Shown in pieces: positions 6,815 through 14,975 of a stretch of DNA of 39,956 nt (positions are counted from its first letter, which is position 1; every line of letters starts with the position of its first letter). Source of the DNA: an uncultured Eubacterium sp. (lineage in GTDB: Bacteria; Bacillota; Clostridia; Lachnospirales; Lachnospiraceae). The translations under genes were made by a program, and so were the position numbers. The stretch is taken from positions 1 through 39,956 of the forward strand of contig CAJUBQ010000040.1 in the NCBI GenBank assembly GCA_910584595.1, given 5' to 3'. Under the pieces are notes generated by a model. That model had not been told where the DNA came from and did not search any database. It saw only the letters and a list, made by a program, of their open reading frames with translations.

Positions 6815-8251
6815 CTACTTTGTACCATGTTTCTTATTCGGCTGGTCCACCCGTTTTGTATACAGCATCTCAACTGCCGCGATCAAATACTTTCTCGTAT
6901 CCGGATAGTCAATGATACGGTCTACATACCCCCGGGCTGCCGCAGCCTTCACGCTGCCCTGCAGCGCTTCATATTCTGCTGCCTTTTCTTCAATCACAGA
7001 ACCAGACTCATTTGCATACATAATCTTAGCTGCCAGTTTGGCATCCATCATTCCTGTCTTTGCATCCGGCCACGCATATACAAGATCTGCGCCAAGAGAT
7101 TTGGAATTCATAATCGTATAAGCGCTTCCATAAGCCTTGTCCATAATCAGGTTCACTTTTGGCACAGTCGCATTTGCGAATGCACTTGTCAGGCGCCCAA
7201 CCGCTTTTGCAAGATTCTTTTCCGAACACATTGTTGCGCGAAATCCTTTTGCATTCGTGAACGTAATCACAGGAATATCAAAAGCGTCACAAAATGTTAC
7301 AAACTCTGCGGCTTTATTGCAGCCTCTTGCAGAAAGCGCTGCATCAAATTCTTCTGTTTTTTTGCCTTCTGCATCATAAATTTCCGTACAATTCGCTACC
7401 GCGCCAACCGTCATACCGTTTAACTTTATAAATCCACACGTCATTTCCTTCGCATAATCCGCTTTTGCTTCGATAAAGATATGCTGGTCAGAAATCTCAC
7501 TCAGTACAAATCTAGGATCACCCTTCATCGTATCCAGATTTTGACAGGCGCGATTTAAATCATCGATACATTCTTCTGCACATCCGCCCTCTGCATGATT
7601 GGCTGGCAAAATGCATACAAGCTGCCGGATCCTGGCAAGAATTTCATCTTCCGTACCGATACCGTCAATCGTTCCCGTCTCTGCACTCTGAAATGCGGCT
7701 GCCGATGTGTCGCATTTGTCTATGCGGTTGCCGTCGATGGCATTCGGGGAATTGATAAACATTTTCGCCTGATCGGCCTGCGCATACGTAAAGTCACTTA
7801 AAGCAGGAACAACTGCCAGTCCGCCGCCGCATGTACCAAATACTGCGCTGATCTGAGGAATCATTCCCGATGCTGCCGCCTGTCTGCTGTAAATGGCGCC
7901 GAATGCTTCCAGTGCGTCTACCGATTCCTGCAGACGGATCCCGGCACAGTCTATGAGACCGATGACCGGAGCGCCCATTTTTATTGCCATATCATAAATA
8001 CCCGCAATTTTTTTTGCGTGCATCTCTCCGACTGTACCGCCAAGCACAGACGCATCCTGGCTATAGACAAAAACCAGATTTCCATCGATAAGACCATGGC
8101 CGGTAATCACACCGTCGGAAGGAGTATCTGTCTGCGCCAGATTGAAATCAGTGCTTCTTGCCGTAACAAGCGAACCAATTTCCATAAAGCTGTTTTCGTC
8201 GACTAACTTTGCAATTCGCTGCATTGCAGAGTTATCATTACTATTACTCAT
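6815..8251 (-). CDS. Divergent acyl-CoA carboxyltransferase (MmdA/PccB family), first gene of sodium-pump operon
   Basis: This 478-residue protein has two crotonase-like carboxyltransferase halves. Recognisable family segments are DGVITGHGLIDG, GEMHAKKI, a glycine-rich loop GTCGGGLAVVPALSDF and the second-half AVGRLTSAFANATVPK and KAYGSAYTIM. It is shorter than MmdA (about 510), lacking the N-terminal helix with the RLE-GG signature, and key loops are altered: the usual DSGGARIQEG reads DCAGIRLQES, and the usual PGFLPG loop reads NAKGFRATMC. Family members carry out carboxyl exchange between methylmalonyl-, malonyl- or glutaconyl-CoA and biotin; the substrate here cannot be assigned because CoA- and oxyanion-site loops differ. 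GGAGGG precedes the ATG. The gene opens the operon, behind the promoter at 8302-8330. Confidence 0.85.
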   Translation of the reverse strand: MSNSNDNSAMQRIAKLVDENSFMEIGSLVTARSTDFNLAQTDTPSDGVITGHGLIDGNLVFVYSQDASVLGGTVGEMHAKKIAGIYDMAIKMGAPVIGLIDCAGIRLQESVDALEAFGAIYSRQAAASGMIPQISAVFGTCGGGLAVVPALSDFTYAQADQAKMFINSPNAIDGNRIDKCDTSAAAFQSAETGTIDGIGTEDEILARIRQLVCILPANHAEGGCAEECIDDLNRACQNLDTMKGDPRFVLSEISDQHIFIEAKADYAKEMTCGFIKLNGMTVGAVANCTEIYDAEGKKTEEFDAALSARGCNKAAEFVTFCDAFDIPVITFTNAKGFRATMCSEKNLAKAVGRLTSAFANATVPKVNLIMDKAYGSAYTIMNSKSLGADLVYAWPDAKTGMMDAKLAAKIMYANESGSVIEEKAAEYEALQGSVKAAAARGYVDRIIDYPDTRKYLIAAVEMLYTKRVDQPNKKHGTK

Positions 8252-8269
8252 TCTTTAGCCCTCCATCTA

Positions 8270-8287
8270 TTTTGAAACTTTTCAAAA
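8270..8287. promoter_or_regulatory. Palindrome between promoter and first gene of sodium-pump operon, candidate operator
   Basis: TTTTGAAA and TTTCAAAA form a perfect 8-bp inverted repeat with a 2-base centre. It lies 19 bases before the ATG at 8251 and just downstream of the predicted start of transcription. That is a good place for a repressor. It does not match the catabolite-response consensus well, and I cannot name a regulator. AT-rich palindromes also arise by chance. Confidence 0.4.
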
Positions 8288-8301
8288 ATTTCGTCAGTAT
8301 A

Positions 8302-8330
8302 ATAGTAACGCTTTTCAACTTAATATTCAA
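8302..8330 (-). promoter_or_regulatory. Sigma-A-type promoter of the sodium-pump operon
   Basis: Read on the minus strand: -35 TTGAAT (8330-8325), a 17-base spacer, -10 TACTAT (8307-8302). Transcription should start near 8296, giving a leader of about 45 bases. It is the best match between the terminator at 8403-8432 and the first gene. Confidence 0.6.
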
Positions 8331-8402
8331 TAGAATTTTGTTAAAAATTTCACTTTGAGGGAGACAGTGGGTAATGATATGCGACGCATACAGCTATAAA
8401 AC

Positions 8403-8432
8403 AAAAAGAAAGCGGAAATCCGCTTTCTTTTT
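8403..8432 (-). terminator. Rho-independent terminator of the beta-glucoside operon
   Basis: A 14-bp perfect inverted repeat, AAAAAGAAAGCGGA (8403-8416) against TCCGCTTTCTTTTT (8419-8432), starts 8 bases after the stop codon of the glycosidase gene. On the minus strand the stem is followed by TTTTTGTTTT, a good terminator tail. It separates this operon from the sodium-pump promoter. Confidence 0.85.
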
Positions 8433-8440
8433 CATATCTG

Positions 8441-9886
8441 TCAGAACGGTTCAGACGATTCTTTTCCAGATAATTCTTCTCCATCCGAAGCAATTACTTT
8501 TTGATACCAATAAAAGGAATCTTTTTTATACCGCTGTAACGTTCCTGTCTGATCGTCGTTTTTGTCTACATATATAAACCCATACCTTTTTTTCATTTCC
8601 CCGGTCGTAGCTGACACAAGATCGACAGGCCCCCACATCAGATAACCGAAGCATTCTACACCGTCTTCTTCAACTGCCAGTTTTAGCTGCTGCAGATGCT
8701 TTGCAAGATAATCCATGCGATAGTCATCATGGATAGTCCCATCTGCTTCCAGCCTGTCCATTGCACCCAGGCCATTTTCCGTAACAATCAGAGGCTTTGC
8801 GTACATCCGGTATACCGCGTTTAATAAATAACGAAGCCCTTTCGGATCAATCGACCAGCCCCATTTACTTTGCTCCAAATATGGATTTTGCACGCCTCCA
8901 AATAACGTCTCGTCCCCTTCCATTTCTTGGCAATGGCCAACGCTGGAAGAATAATAATTTACGCCTATAAAATCCAGCGTTCCTTTTTCAAAATCTTCCT
9001 GATCTTCTTTTAATCCTTCTAATACGATGCCCATCTTTTCGTATTCTTTTTGTTTATAAGCCGGAAACCTGCCCCGGCACATTCCATCCAGCTGATAAAA
9101 GTCGCGGTACATTTCATGAAACGCGCCCAGCGCATTCTCTGGCCTGCAGTTATATGCGTACACCGGCTGCAGACCAAATACACATCCGATCTGATTATCC
9201 GGATCCGTTTGATGGCCAAGACGGACCGCCTTTACACTGGCGGCAGTCATATTATATCCAATCTGCGCTAAAGTCTGCGCCGGATGCTCCATTTCGGAAT
9301 ATTTCACGCCTGCAATCATATACGTAAAAATATCTGAGGCTTCTGTTGCAGGATCTATATGGTTAAGTTCATTAAACGTAGACCAGTAATGCACTTTTCC
9401 CTTCAATGCCTCAAACATCGTTTTGCAGTATTTCAAATAAAAATCGATCATTTTACGGTTTGTCCAGGAACCATATTGCTGCACAAGATGGTATGGCATC
9501 TCAAAATGGCATAAGGTTACGATAGGTTCTATCTGATGTTTTCGCAGTTCATCTATAACCTTTATATAATGGCTGACGCCTGCCTGATTTGGCTCTGCTT
9601 CGTCGCCCATCGGATAAATTCTGGACCAGTCAACAGAAATGCGCAGCGCACGAAATCCCATTTCTGCAAATAATGCAAGATCTTCTTGATAACGATGATA
9701 AAAATCTATCGCCGTATGAGACGGATAACATTTCCCCTGTTCTATTGTCTTACATATTTCCCGCGGCTTTTCATGACTGCCGGCCGTCACATAGTCCATA
9801 ATGGCGAGTCCCTTTCCGTCTTCATCATAGGCCCCTTCGCACTGATGGGCGGCAATGCTGCCTCCCCATAAAAAATGTTTATCCAT
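8441..9886 (-). CDS. 6-phospho-beta-glucosidase, glycoside hydrolase family 1
   Basis: This 481-residue enzyme has full family 1 length. It opens with FLWGGSIAAHQCEGA. The acid/base Glu is E173 in TFNELN and the nucleophile E370 in IVTENG. Near the C-terminus, SATTGEMKKRYGFIYVD is the Ser...Lys-x-Tyr loop that binds the phosphate of 6-phosphoglucosides. The enzyme should therefore split PTS-imported phosphorylated beta-glucosides (cellobiose, salicin, arbutin type) into glucose 6-phosphate and an aglycone or sugar, in the cytoplasm. AAAGGAGG lies before the ATG, and the first 8 bases overlap the end of the NagB-like gene, so translation is probably coupled. It is the last gene of the operon and is followed by a strong terminator. 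Confidence 0.95.
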   Translation of the reverse strand: MDKHFLWGGSIAAHQCEGAYDEDGKGLAIMDYVTAGSHEKPREICKTIEQGKCYPSHTAIDFYHRYQEDLALFAEMGFRALRISVDWSRIYPMGDEAEPNQAGVSHYIKVIDELRKHQIEPIVTLCHFEMPYHLVQQYGSWTNRKMIDFYLKYCKTMFEALKGKVHYWSTFNELNHIDPATEASDIFTYMIAGVKYSEMEHPAQTLAQIGYNMTAASVKAVRLGHQTDPDNQIGCVFGLQPVYAYNCRPENALGAFHEMYRDFYQLDGMCRGRFPAYKQKEYEKMGIVLEGLKEDQEDFEKGTLDFIGVNYYSSSVGHCQEMEGDETLFGGVQNPYLEQSKWGWSIDPKGLRYLLNAVYRMYAKPLIVTENGLGAMDRLEADGTIHDDYRMDYLAKHLQQLKLAVEEDGVECFGYLMWGPVDLVSATTGEMKKRYGFIYVDKNDDQTGTLQRYKKDSFYWYQKVIASDGEELSGKESSEPF

Positions 9887-10613
9887 GAATCGTTTCCTCC
9901 TTTAATTCAGACGCTGACGCCCCATCAGCAATTACTGTAATATCCGGATGCAGACGAAGTATGGAAGCCGGAACCGCCGGAGTTACAGGCCCTTCCAGCG
10001 CTTTTTTCAATATTGCCGCCTTCTTTTCTCCGCTGACAATCAGAAGCAGTTTTTTTGCACACATCACCGTCTTTGGCCCAAATGTTACAAAATAATCCGG
10101 AATATTTTCTTTTCCCTGGCAAACCTCTTCCATAAGTCCGGTAAGCCACTTGTTCAAATAGCTGTTAACCGTATGGCATCCGATTCCAAAATCATCAAAA
10201 GAACCCGCGATGTTGCCGCAAAAATGCCCGTCTTCTCCCAGTCCCATGAAAACCAAATCCAATCCCCCGTCTTCTTTTAGTTTTCGATCGTAAGTGCGGA
10301 AATTTTGTACCGTAAATTTTTCTATCTGATTTTCTGCGATGTTGCATGGCTTAAAAAACAGTTCCCGAAGAGAAGCTATCGTCGCTCCTTCTTTGCCTTT
10401 TCCCGGAATCTCATCAAAATTATAATAATGCACGCCGGGCAAATCCATAGGTTTCAAAAATTTGCTCACATATTCATAAGCTCCTACAGGAGTTGATCCT
10501 CCTGTAATCGATATGTTGACTCTTTTTTCCACTCCTTGCACAATCGCTGACAACAGACGAACCGCTGCCATTTTGCTCATTTCCTCATAATTTTTTGTAA
10601 TGATTAGATTCAT
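9879..10613 (-). CDS. NagB/6-phosphogluconolactonase-fold sugar-phosphate enzyme
   Basis: This 244-residue protein has the glucosamine-6-phosphate deaminase fold: the phosphate-binding loop ISITGGSTP, the YNFDEIPG stretch, and LGEDGH in the middle. In true NagB the last motif continues as GHIAFNEP; here it reads GHFCGNIAG, so the catalytic Glu region is changed and glucosamine 6-phosphate need not be the substrate. Proteins of this kind are frequent in PTS operons and are often annotated as glucosamine-6-phosphate deaminase. The gene overlaps the end of the PTS gene by 29 bases and the start of the glycosidase by 8, so all three are made together. The overlap suggests that it handles a product released by the phospho-glucosidase (inference). 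GGGGAG precedes the ATG. Confidence 0.8.
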   Translation of the reverse strand: MNLIITKNYEEMSKMAAVRLLSAIVQGVEKRVNISITGGSTPVGAYEYVSKFLKPMDLPGVHYYNFDEIPGKGKEGATIASLRELFFKPCNIAENQIEKFTVQNFRTYDRKLKEDGGLDLVFMGLGEDGHFCGNIAGSFDDFGIGCHTVNSYLNKWLTGLMEEVCQGKENIPDYFVTFGPKTVMCAKKLLLIVSGEKKAAILKKALEGPVTPAVPASILRLHPDITVIADGASASELKEETIHG

Positions 10614-12504
10614 GCTGCTCCCCCATAATTACACTCATACAATTCGCATCCAAAGAATTTGCCGATCCGACAGATGGAATCACATCCAGATAATCCTGTG
10701 TGTTTGTCACGATTGCAATAATCGTATCATCATAACCGTCTGCTCTAATACCCGCAAAGTTAACAAGAGCTAATTGGTCTCCACGTTTTACATGCTGTCC
10801 CTGCTCCACCATTACCTGAAAATGTTTTCCGTCCAGCTGTACCGTATCGATTCCGATATGAAGCAAGATCTCCACACCGCTGTCGCTTTGCATACCGATT
10901 GCATGTTTTGTTGGAAACACACAGGTAATAACACCATCTGCAGGCGCATAAACTTCCTGCTCAATCGGACGTATCCCAACACCTTTTCCAAGCGCCCCTG
11001 ATGAAAATGCCTGGTCTTTTACTTCTGATAATGAAATGATTTCCCCTTTTGCCGGTGTGGACAGCATCTCTTTACCAGAACGAATACTTTCGTCATCTTT
11101 TTTTTCTTTCAGCGTTTTTTGTTCTGTTCCGTCATCCGTTCTCCCCTCCTCTTTTGGAAGCAGGTTTGGTTTACAGAGGATAAATCCTGCAACGGTCGAC
11201 GCTGCAAAACCAATAATTACAGATGCGATCATATAATAAAAATTATTAAAATCATTTTGTCCAATATAAGACGGAAGACCTGCAAGCCCCCATGCCATCG
11301 TATATGTTTTTACATTCATCAGCCCTGCAAACAATCCGCCAAGCCCGCCGCCAATCATAACACAGACAAACGGCCGCCGGTATTTTACAAACGCGCCAAA
11401 TACAGCCGGTTCTGTACACCCGAGAATCGCGCTAAAGCTTACCGTACCAAACAGCTGTTTCTGCTTTGCGTTTTTTGCGCGAAGGAAATAGCCAAGCATT
11501 GTCCCTCCAACTGCGATATCGGAAATCGTACATGCTGCCAAAAACAGCGGATCATAACCCATTTCTGAAAGAAATGCCATAATCACAGGCATAATAAAGT
11601 TCCCTGCCCCCATCATAATTAAAAACGGCTGAATCGCTGCATAAAAAGCAACGACGCTCCAGTTTCCGAGCTTTCCTGCAAGCAGATCACAAAACCATCC
11701 GATTCCTTCCCCAATCCATGTCCCAATCGGCCCAAAAAACATCAATGTTACAGGCAGCGTTATCACAAGCGTAAATACCGGAACAAGAAAATACTGAAGC
11801 ATATTTGGAATTATCTTTTTTAAAAATGTCTGTACGTATCCCATAAACCATACTGCCAGCAGTATCGGAATGAAAGAACTGGAATACGTAATCGTTGGAA
11901 GCTTAATCCCTAAAAAGCTCAGCCCTTCCACTCCGTTGATGCCTGTGGACAGCAGCGTAGCCGCCAGGGCCACAGCCAAATATGGACTGGCATTCAGTCT
12001 GGAGGCACATGACATCGCCATAAAAATCGGCAGGAAAAAGAAAACCGCGCCCCGTATGGAATCCAGAACCATATAAGTCGGACTCTCTGCAGAAATCAGC
12101 CCTGTTAAAGAAACCAAAGACATGAGTCCGGCAAGCATACCTGCCGCTATAATCGGCTCCAGAAGCGGAGTCATAGATTCTGATACAAGATCAAGCGCCG
12201 CCTTGAAAGGATTTTTCTTTGCTTTTGGCGCATCACTTTGTTTCAACGCTTCACCGCTCAGTCCCAGCATCGCTATCAGTTCTTCATGAACTTCCACTAC
12301 ATGAGTGCCTATAATAATCTGATATGCCACATCATTGCTTACGACATCGATCACGCCGTCCATTTTTTGAATTTCTTCTGTCTTTGCTTTGCTTTTGTCA
12401 TGTAATGTAAAACGCAGTCTTGTCATACAGTGAACGACTGCGCTGATATTTTCTTTTCCTCCGACCAGCTCGATAATCTGGCGGTTAAATGTTTCATATT
12501 TCAT
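10585..12504 (-). CDS. bglF: PTS beta-glucoside transporter, EIIBCA
   Basis: This 639-residue permease is a single-chain enzyme II. Residues 1-80 are EIIB, with the phospho-accepting C26 in VVHCMTRLRF. About 105-450 is the membrane EIIC domain, with many spans and LGCTEPAVFGAF, the substrate-site segment of this family. The C-terminal 150 residues are EIIA of glucose type; GVEILLHIGIDTVQLDG contains its active His. It imports and phosphorylates beta-glucosides. The 5' end overlaps the antiterminator gene by 11 bases. BglF-type proteins also phosphorylate and control the BglG antiterminator, which fits the gene order. A poorly conserved linker lies between EIIC and EIIA (about 455-500, Lys/Glu-rich). 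Confidence 0.95.
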   Translation of the reverse strand: MKYETFNRQIIELVGGKENISAVVHCMTRLRFTLHDKSKAKTEEIQKMDGVIDVVSNDVAYQIIIGTHVVEVHEELIAMLGLSGEALKQSDAPKAKKNPFKAALDLVSESMTPLLEPIIAAGMLAGLMSLVSLTGLISAESPTYMVLDSIRGAVFFFLPIFMAMSCASRLNASPYLAVALAATLLSTGINGVEGLSFLGIKLPTITYSSSFIPILLAVWFMGYVQTFLKKIIPNMLQYFLVPVFTLVITLPVTLMFFGPIGTWIGEGIGWFCDLLAGKLGNWSVVAFYAAIQPFLIMMGAGNFIMPVIMAFLSEMGYDPLFLAACTISDIAVGGTMLGYFLRAKNAKQKQLFGTVSFSAILGCTEPAVFGAFVKYRRPFVCVMIGGGLGGLFAGLMNVKTYTMAWGLAGLPSYIGQNDFNNFYYMIASVIIGFAASTVAGFILCKPNLLPKEEGRTDDGTEQKTLKEKKDDESIRSGKEMLSTPAKGEIISLSEVKDQAFSSGALGKGVGIRPIEQEVYAPADGVITCVFPTKHAIGMQSDSGVEILLHIGIDTVQLDGKHFQVMVEQGQHVKRGDQLALVNFAGIRADGYDDTIIAIVTNTQDYLDVIPSVGSANSLDANCMSVIMGEQHESNHYKKL

Positions 12505-13354
12505 GATTTCCTCCTTTGCTTCCTGCTCTGTTTGTCACTCGGTGGATATGCAAAATCAAATAGGTCTCTTCATCCATACTAAGTTCTATCTGAAAATTTT
12601 CTCTTACATACACCCGGATCTTTAAAATACATTCATATGTTTTCGGGTACAGCATTTTTACCTGTTTATTCAGTTCCTCATCATGGTCTTCATAGACCCT
12701 CCCTGTCAACAGACGCTCAATAAAAAATCTTAGATGCGTCACAAGACGCAGATAGTCCAAAGAGTTTTCATCCAGACAAATATGGTAATGATATTGGATC
12801 ATCGACAAAATGTCTTTTAGCGTCTGCATAGCTTTTATCGTTTCTTTCAGATGAGATTTACTGGACTGTAAATTCACAAAATGAAGTGCAATCGATACTG
12901 CCTCATCATCCGGAAATGTCACATGGAACTGTTCTCTCATCTGCTGCAGCGCATAAAGTCCTATTTTAAAATGTTCCGGGTAAAACTTCTTAACTTCCCA
13001 CGCCAGCGGGCTATGAATAAATTGTCCTTTCTGTCCCCTTTTTAAAGCAAAATCAATATGATCTAACAGGGTCAGATACAAATAATCGTTTGCTTTTTGA
13101 TTTAAAAGCGTTTCACCGAATGAGATCGTATCATTTACAATATTCAGGTATTCCGCATCCGTATGCGCAAGCAGAAAACTAAAATGTTCAAGCTTATCAT
13201 GCGAATCCAAAACGTAGATCTTTTCAATCTCATCCTTATTGATTGACTGGCCAGCCTTTTTGCGAAATGAGATTCCTTTGGAATATACTACCATTTCATT
13301 ACTGCCCTTCGTTACAAGGGCAACATTATTATTTAATATCTGACGTATTTTCAA
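12494..13354 (-). CDS. bglG: BglG/LicT-family transcriptional antiterminator
   Basis: I place the start at the TTG at 13354, where GAGGAGG lies 7 bases upstream; the frame stays open 22 codons further up but without family similarity. From TTG the product is 286 residues, normal for the family. Residues 1-55 are the RNA-binding CAT domain (KIRQILNNNVALV, then EMVVYSKGISFRKKAGQ). Two PRD domains follow, with conserved His in LLDHIDFAL and HSPLAWEVKKFYPEH (PRD1) and VTHLRFFIERLL and LILHIHRV (PRD2). The protein should bind the RNA site at 13458-13493 and let polymerase pass the terminator, depending on phosphorylation by the PTS. It thus controls its own operon. Confidence 0.93.
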   Translation of the reverse strand: MKIRQILNNNVALVTKGSNEMVVYSKGISFRKKAGQSINKDEIEKIYVLDSHDKLEHFSFLLAHTDAEYLNIVNDTISFGETLLNQKANDYLYLTLLDHIDFALKRGQKGQFIHSPLAWEVKKFYPEHFKIGLYALQQMREQFHVTFPDDEAVSIALHFVNLQSSKSHLKETIKAMQTLKDILSMIQYHYHICLDENSLDYLRLVTHLRFFIERLLTGRVYEDHDEELNKQVKMLYPKTYECILKIRVYVRENFQIELSMDEETYLILHIHRVTNRAGSKGGNHEI

Positions 13355-13418
13355 TGGTTCCCTCCTCTCTATGCAGACCATGCATCTTGAAAAACTCCGG
13401 ATTTTTTCTTTTGAACAC

Positions 13419-13462
13419 AAAAAAACTCAAACTGCATAGAATTATCCTATGCAATCTGAGTT
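13419..13462 (-). terminator. Leader terminator of the beta-glucoside operon
   Basis: Read on the minus strand: AACTCAGATTGCATAG, a short loop, CTATGCAGTTTGAGTT, then a run of T. The stem has one G-G type interruption and is otherwise complete. It lies upstream of the antiterminator gene and overlaps the 3' end of the antiterminator binding site, as in licS and bgl leaders. Without active antiterminator it should stop transcription before the first gene. Confidence 0.88.
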
Positions 13463-13493
13463 CTGCCTGCTTATTATCATCAGTAACATACTC
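13458..13493 (-). promoter_or_regulatory. Ribonucleic antiterminator (RAT) site
   Basis: On the minus strand the leader contains TATGTTACTGATGATAATAA followed by GCAGGCAGAAC. These are the two conserved strands (GTTACTGAT and GGCAG-CA/GAAC) of RAT hairpins bound by LicT/BglG proteins. Its last bases, AACTC, are also the first bases of the terminator stem, so the two structures exclude each other. Confidence 0.88.
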
Positions 13494-13497
13494 ACTT

Positions 13498-13515
13498 GGT
13501 AACGCCTGTGTTACC
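13498..13515 (-). promoter_or_regulatory. Extra leader hairpin upstream of the RAT site
   Basis: GGTAAC (13498-13503) and GTTACC (13510-13515) form a perfect 6-bp stem with a 6-base loop, between the promoter and the RAT. The GTAACA stretch of this hairpin is also complementary to the TGTTAC of the RAT. It could therefore compete with RAT folding, or simply protect the 5' end of the transcript. Confidence 0.5.
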
Positions 13516-13541
13516 TCGCTTTATATTTGCTTGTTAAGTCT

Positions 13542-13569
13542 ATTATACACAAATGAATCAGATTGTCAA
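13542..13569 (-). promoter_or_regulatory. Sigma-A promoter of the beta-glucoside operon
   Basis: On the minus strand, -35 TTGACA (13569-13564) and -10 TATAAT (13547-13542) are both perfect consensus hexamers, with a 16-base spacer and TGTG before the -10. Transcription should start near 13535. No catabolite-response site is obvious right next to it. A promoter this strong fits control by antitermination rather than by initiation. Confidence 0.88.
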
Positions 13570-13612
13570 CCTGTTTTTTATCTTTCATTCATAATATAAA
13601 CGGATGCCTTAT

Positions 13613-14893
13613 TTAAAAATATGGATAAAAATACCTGGAAAGCACGAGCATAAAATACCACCGCAAAGACCGCTTTTTGATATCCTGTGCTGCAAGTATC
13701 GGCATCTGCGCCGCAAGCTCTCCATTGACATAATAATTCAGAGAACCGACTTTTGTATTCTTTTTCACAGGCGCCTGCAGTTGCTTTGGCAGCTCTGCCC
13801 GCACCTGTACCGAATCGGATTCTGACAGGAGCATTTTCTGTTCCTGCTGTTTTATCATAAGCTGCAGCTGCATCTTTGTTTTCAAAAGACGATCTTTTCC
13901 CGCTCCATGTTCTACCGGAATCGGATTCGGCACATAATCATAGTTTGTAATATCCTTTTGCTCATAGTGATCGATACCATACTGAAAGAGTTTTCTGGCG
14001 TCTTTCCATTTATACGTCTTGTTATTCGGCCAGCCACACGCCAACAGCGCAATCGCAAACGTACGCCCGTTGCTTTCAAGCGCTCCAACATAGCAGTATC
14101 CTGCATTTCCGGTAAACCCCGTCTTTCCGGTCAAAGCGCCATCCATCATATGTAAAAATGCGTTATGATTCACACATGTAAAGCTCCGTGTGCCGGGCGC
14201 TGCAGTTTGCGATTTTTCCTGCTCATAATTATGAAACGTATAACTCTGCGTACGTGTAATCTTTAAAAATTCTTCTTTTTTCGGCGACTGCCTGATACAA
14301 TAACTCATAATTCCTGCTAAATCTGAGGCCGTTGTAGAATGCACTTTTGTACTGTCCGCGCCTTGCGAATCCTTCACCTGCACAGAAGCATCCAGCCCGT
14401 TGGGCGTAATAAAAAAAGTGTCCATGCAGCCAATCGATTTTGCTTTTTCATTCATCATCTGTGCAAATCCTTCCACACTGCCGCCGACATGCTCCGCGAT
14501 TGCAACTGCAGCATCGTTGTGGGATTCCAGCATGAGCGAATATAAAAGATCCTTGAGTCTATAATGCTCGCCCTCCATAATATGAAGCTTTACTTCCGGC
14601 ATTTTTGCAGCATATGCCGATACGGTTACAAGATCATCCATCTGTGCACTTTCCAGCGTCAGTATGCAGGTCATAATCTTTGTTGTGCTTGCCATAGGCA
14701 TTGGATGATCGGCATCTTTTTCTATTAACAGCCGCCCGGAATCAGCGTCCATTAATACTGCTGAACGGGCATAAAGCTGGCTTTTGTCAAACTCCGCTGT
14801 TTTTTTACGTTTTGCCTGCACTGGAAGATCCAGAGTAAAAATACTTAAAAAAGTAATGATTATCGCAGTCAGATAACAGAGTACTCGCTTCAT
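13613..14893 (-). CDS. dacF: D-alanyl-D-alanine carboxypeptidase (DacF-type penicillin-binding protein)
   Basis: From the ATG at 14893 the product is 426 residues and begins with a convincing signal peptide (MKRVLCYLTAI..., cleavage near VQA-K). Longer in-frame starts (ATG 14929, TTG 14938) add residues without a ribosome site. The active-site motifs of serine D,D-peptidases are present: STTK at about 69-72, SHN at about 124-126, and KTG in LTGKTGFTGNAG. A C-terminal PBP5-type beta domain follows, and the last 25 residues are aromatic and basic, fitting membrane-surface anchoring. The enzyme trims the terminal D-Ala from peptidoglycan stem peptides outside the membrane. It lies behind scpA-scpB, an order common in Clostridia. 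No clear terminator follows; the beta-glucoside promoter begins 44 bases on. Confidence 0.9.
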   Translation of the reverse strand: MKRVLCYLTAIIITFLSIFTLDLPVQAKRKKTAEFDKSQLYARSAVLMDADSGRLLIEKDADHPMPMASTTKIMTCILTLESAQMDDLVTVSAYAAKMPEVKLHIMEGEHYRLKDLLYSLMLESHNDAAVAIAEHVGGSVEGFAQMMNEKAKSIGCMDTFFITPNGLDASVQVKDSQGADSTKVHSTTASDLAGIMSYCIRQSPKKEEFLKITRTQSYTFHNYEQEKSQTAAPGTRSFTCVNHNAFLHMMDGALTGKTGFTGNAGYCYVGALESNGRTFAIALLACGWPNNKTYKWKDARKLFQYGIDHYEQKDITNYDYVPNPIPVEHGAGKDRLLKTKMQLQLMIKQQEQKMLLSESDSVQVRAELPKQLQAPVKKNTKVGSLNYYVNGELAAQMPILAAQDIKKRSLRWYFMLVLSRYFYPYF

Positions 14894-14975
14894 ATTACAG
14901 AAATGCTCCGAAACTGTATTTGCTTTCATCTTATGCAATCTGTATCTTTTATATTCCTATTGCAGTTAAGCGCCG

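Noticed and set aside
8270..8287. Catabolite-response (CcpA) site
   Set aside because: The palindrome lacks the central CG and several fixed positions of the consensus.
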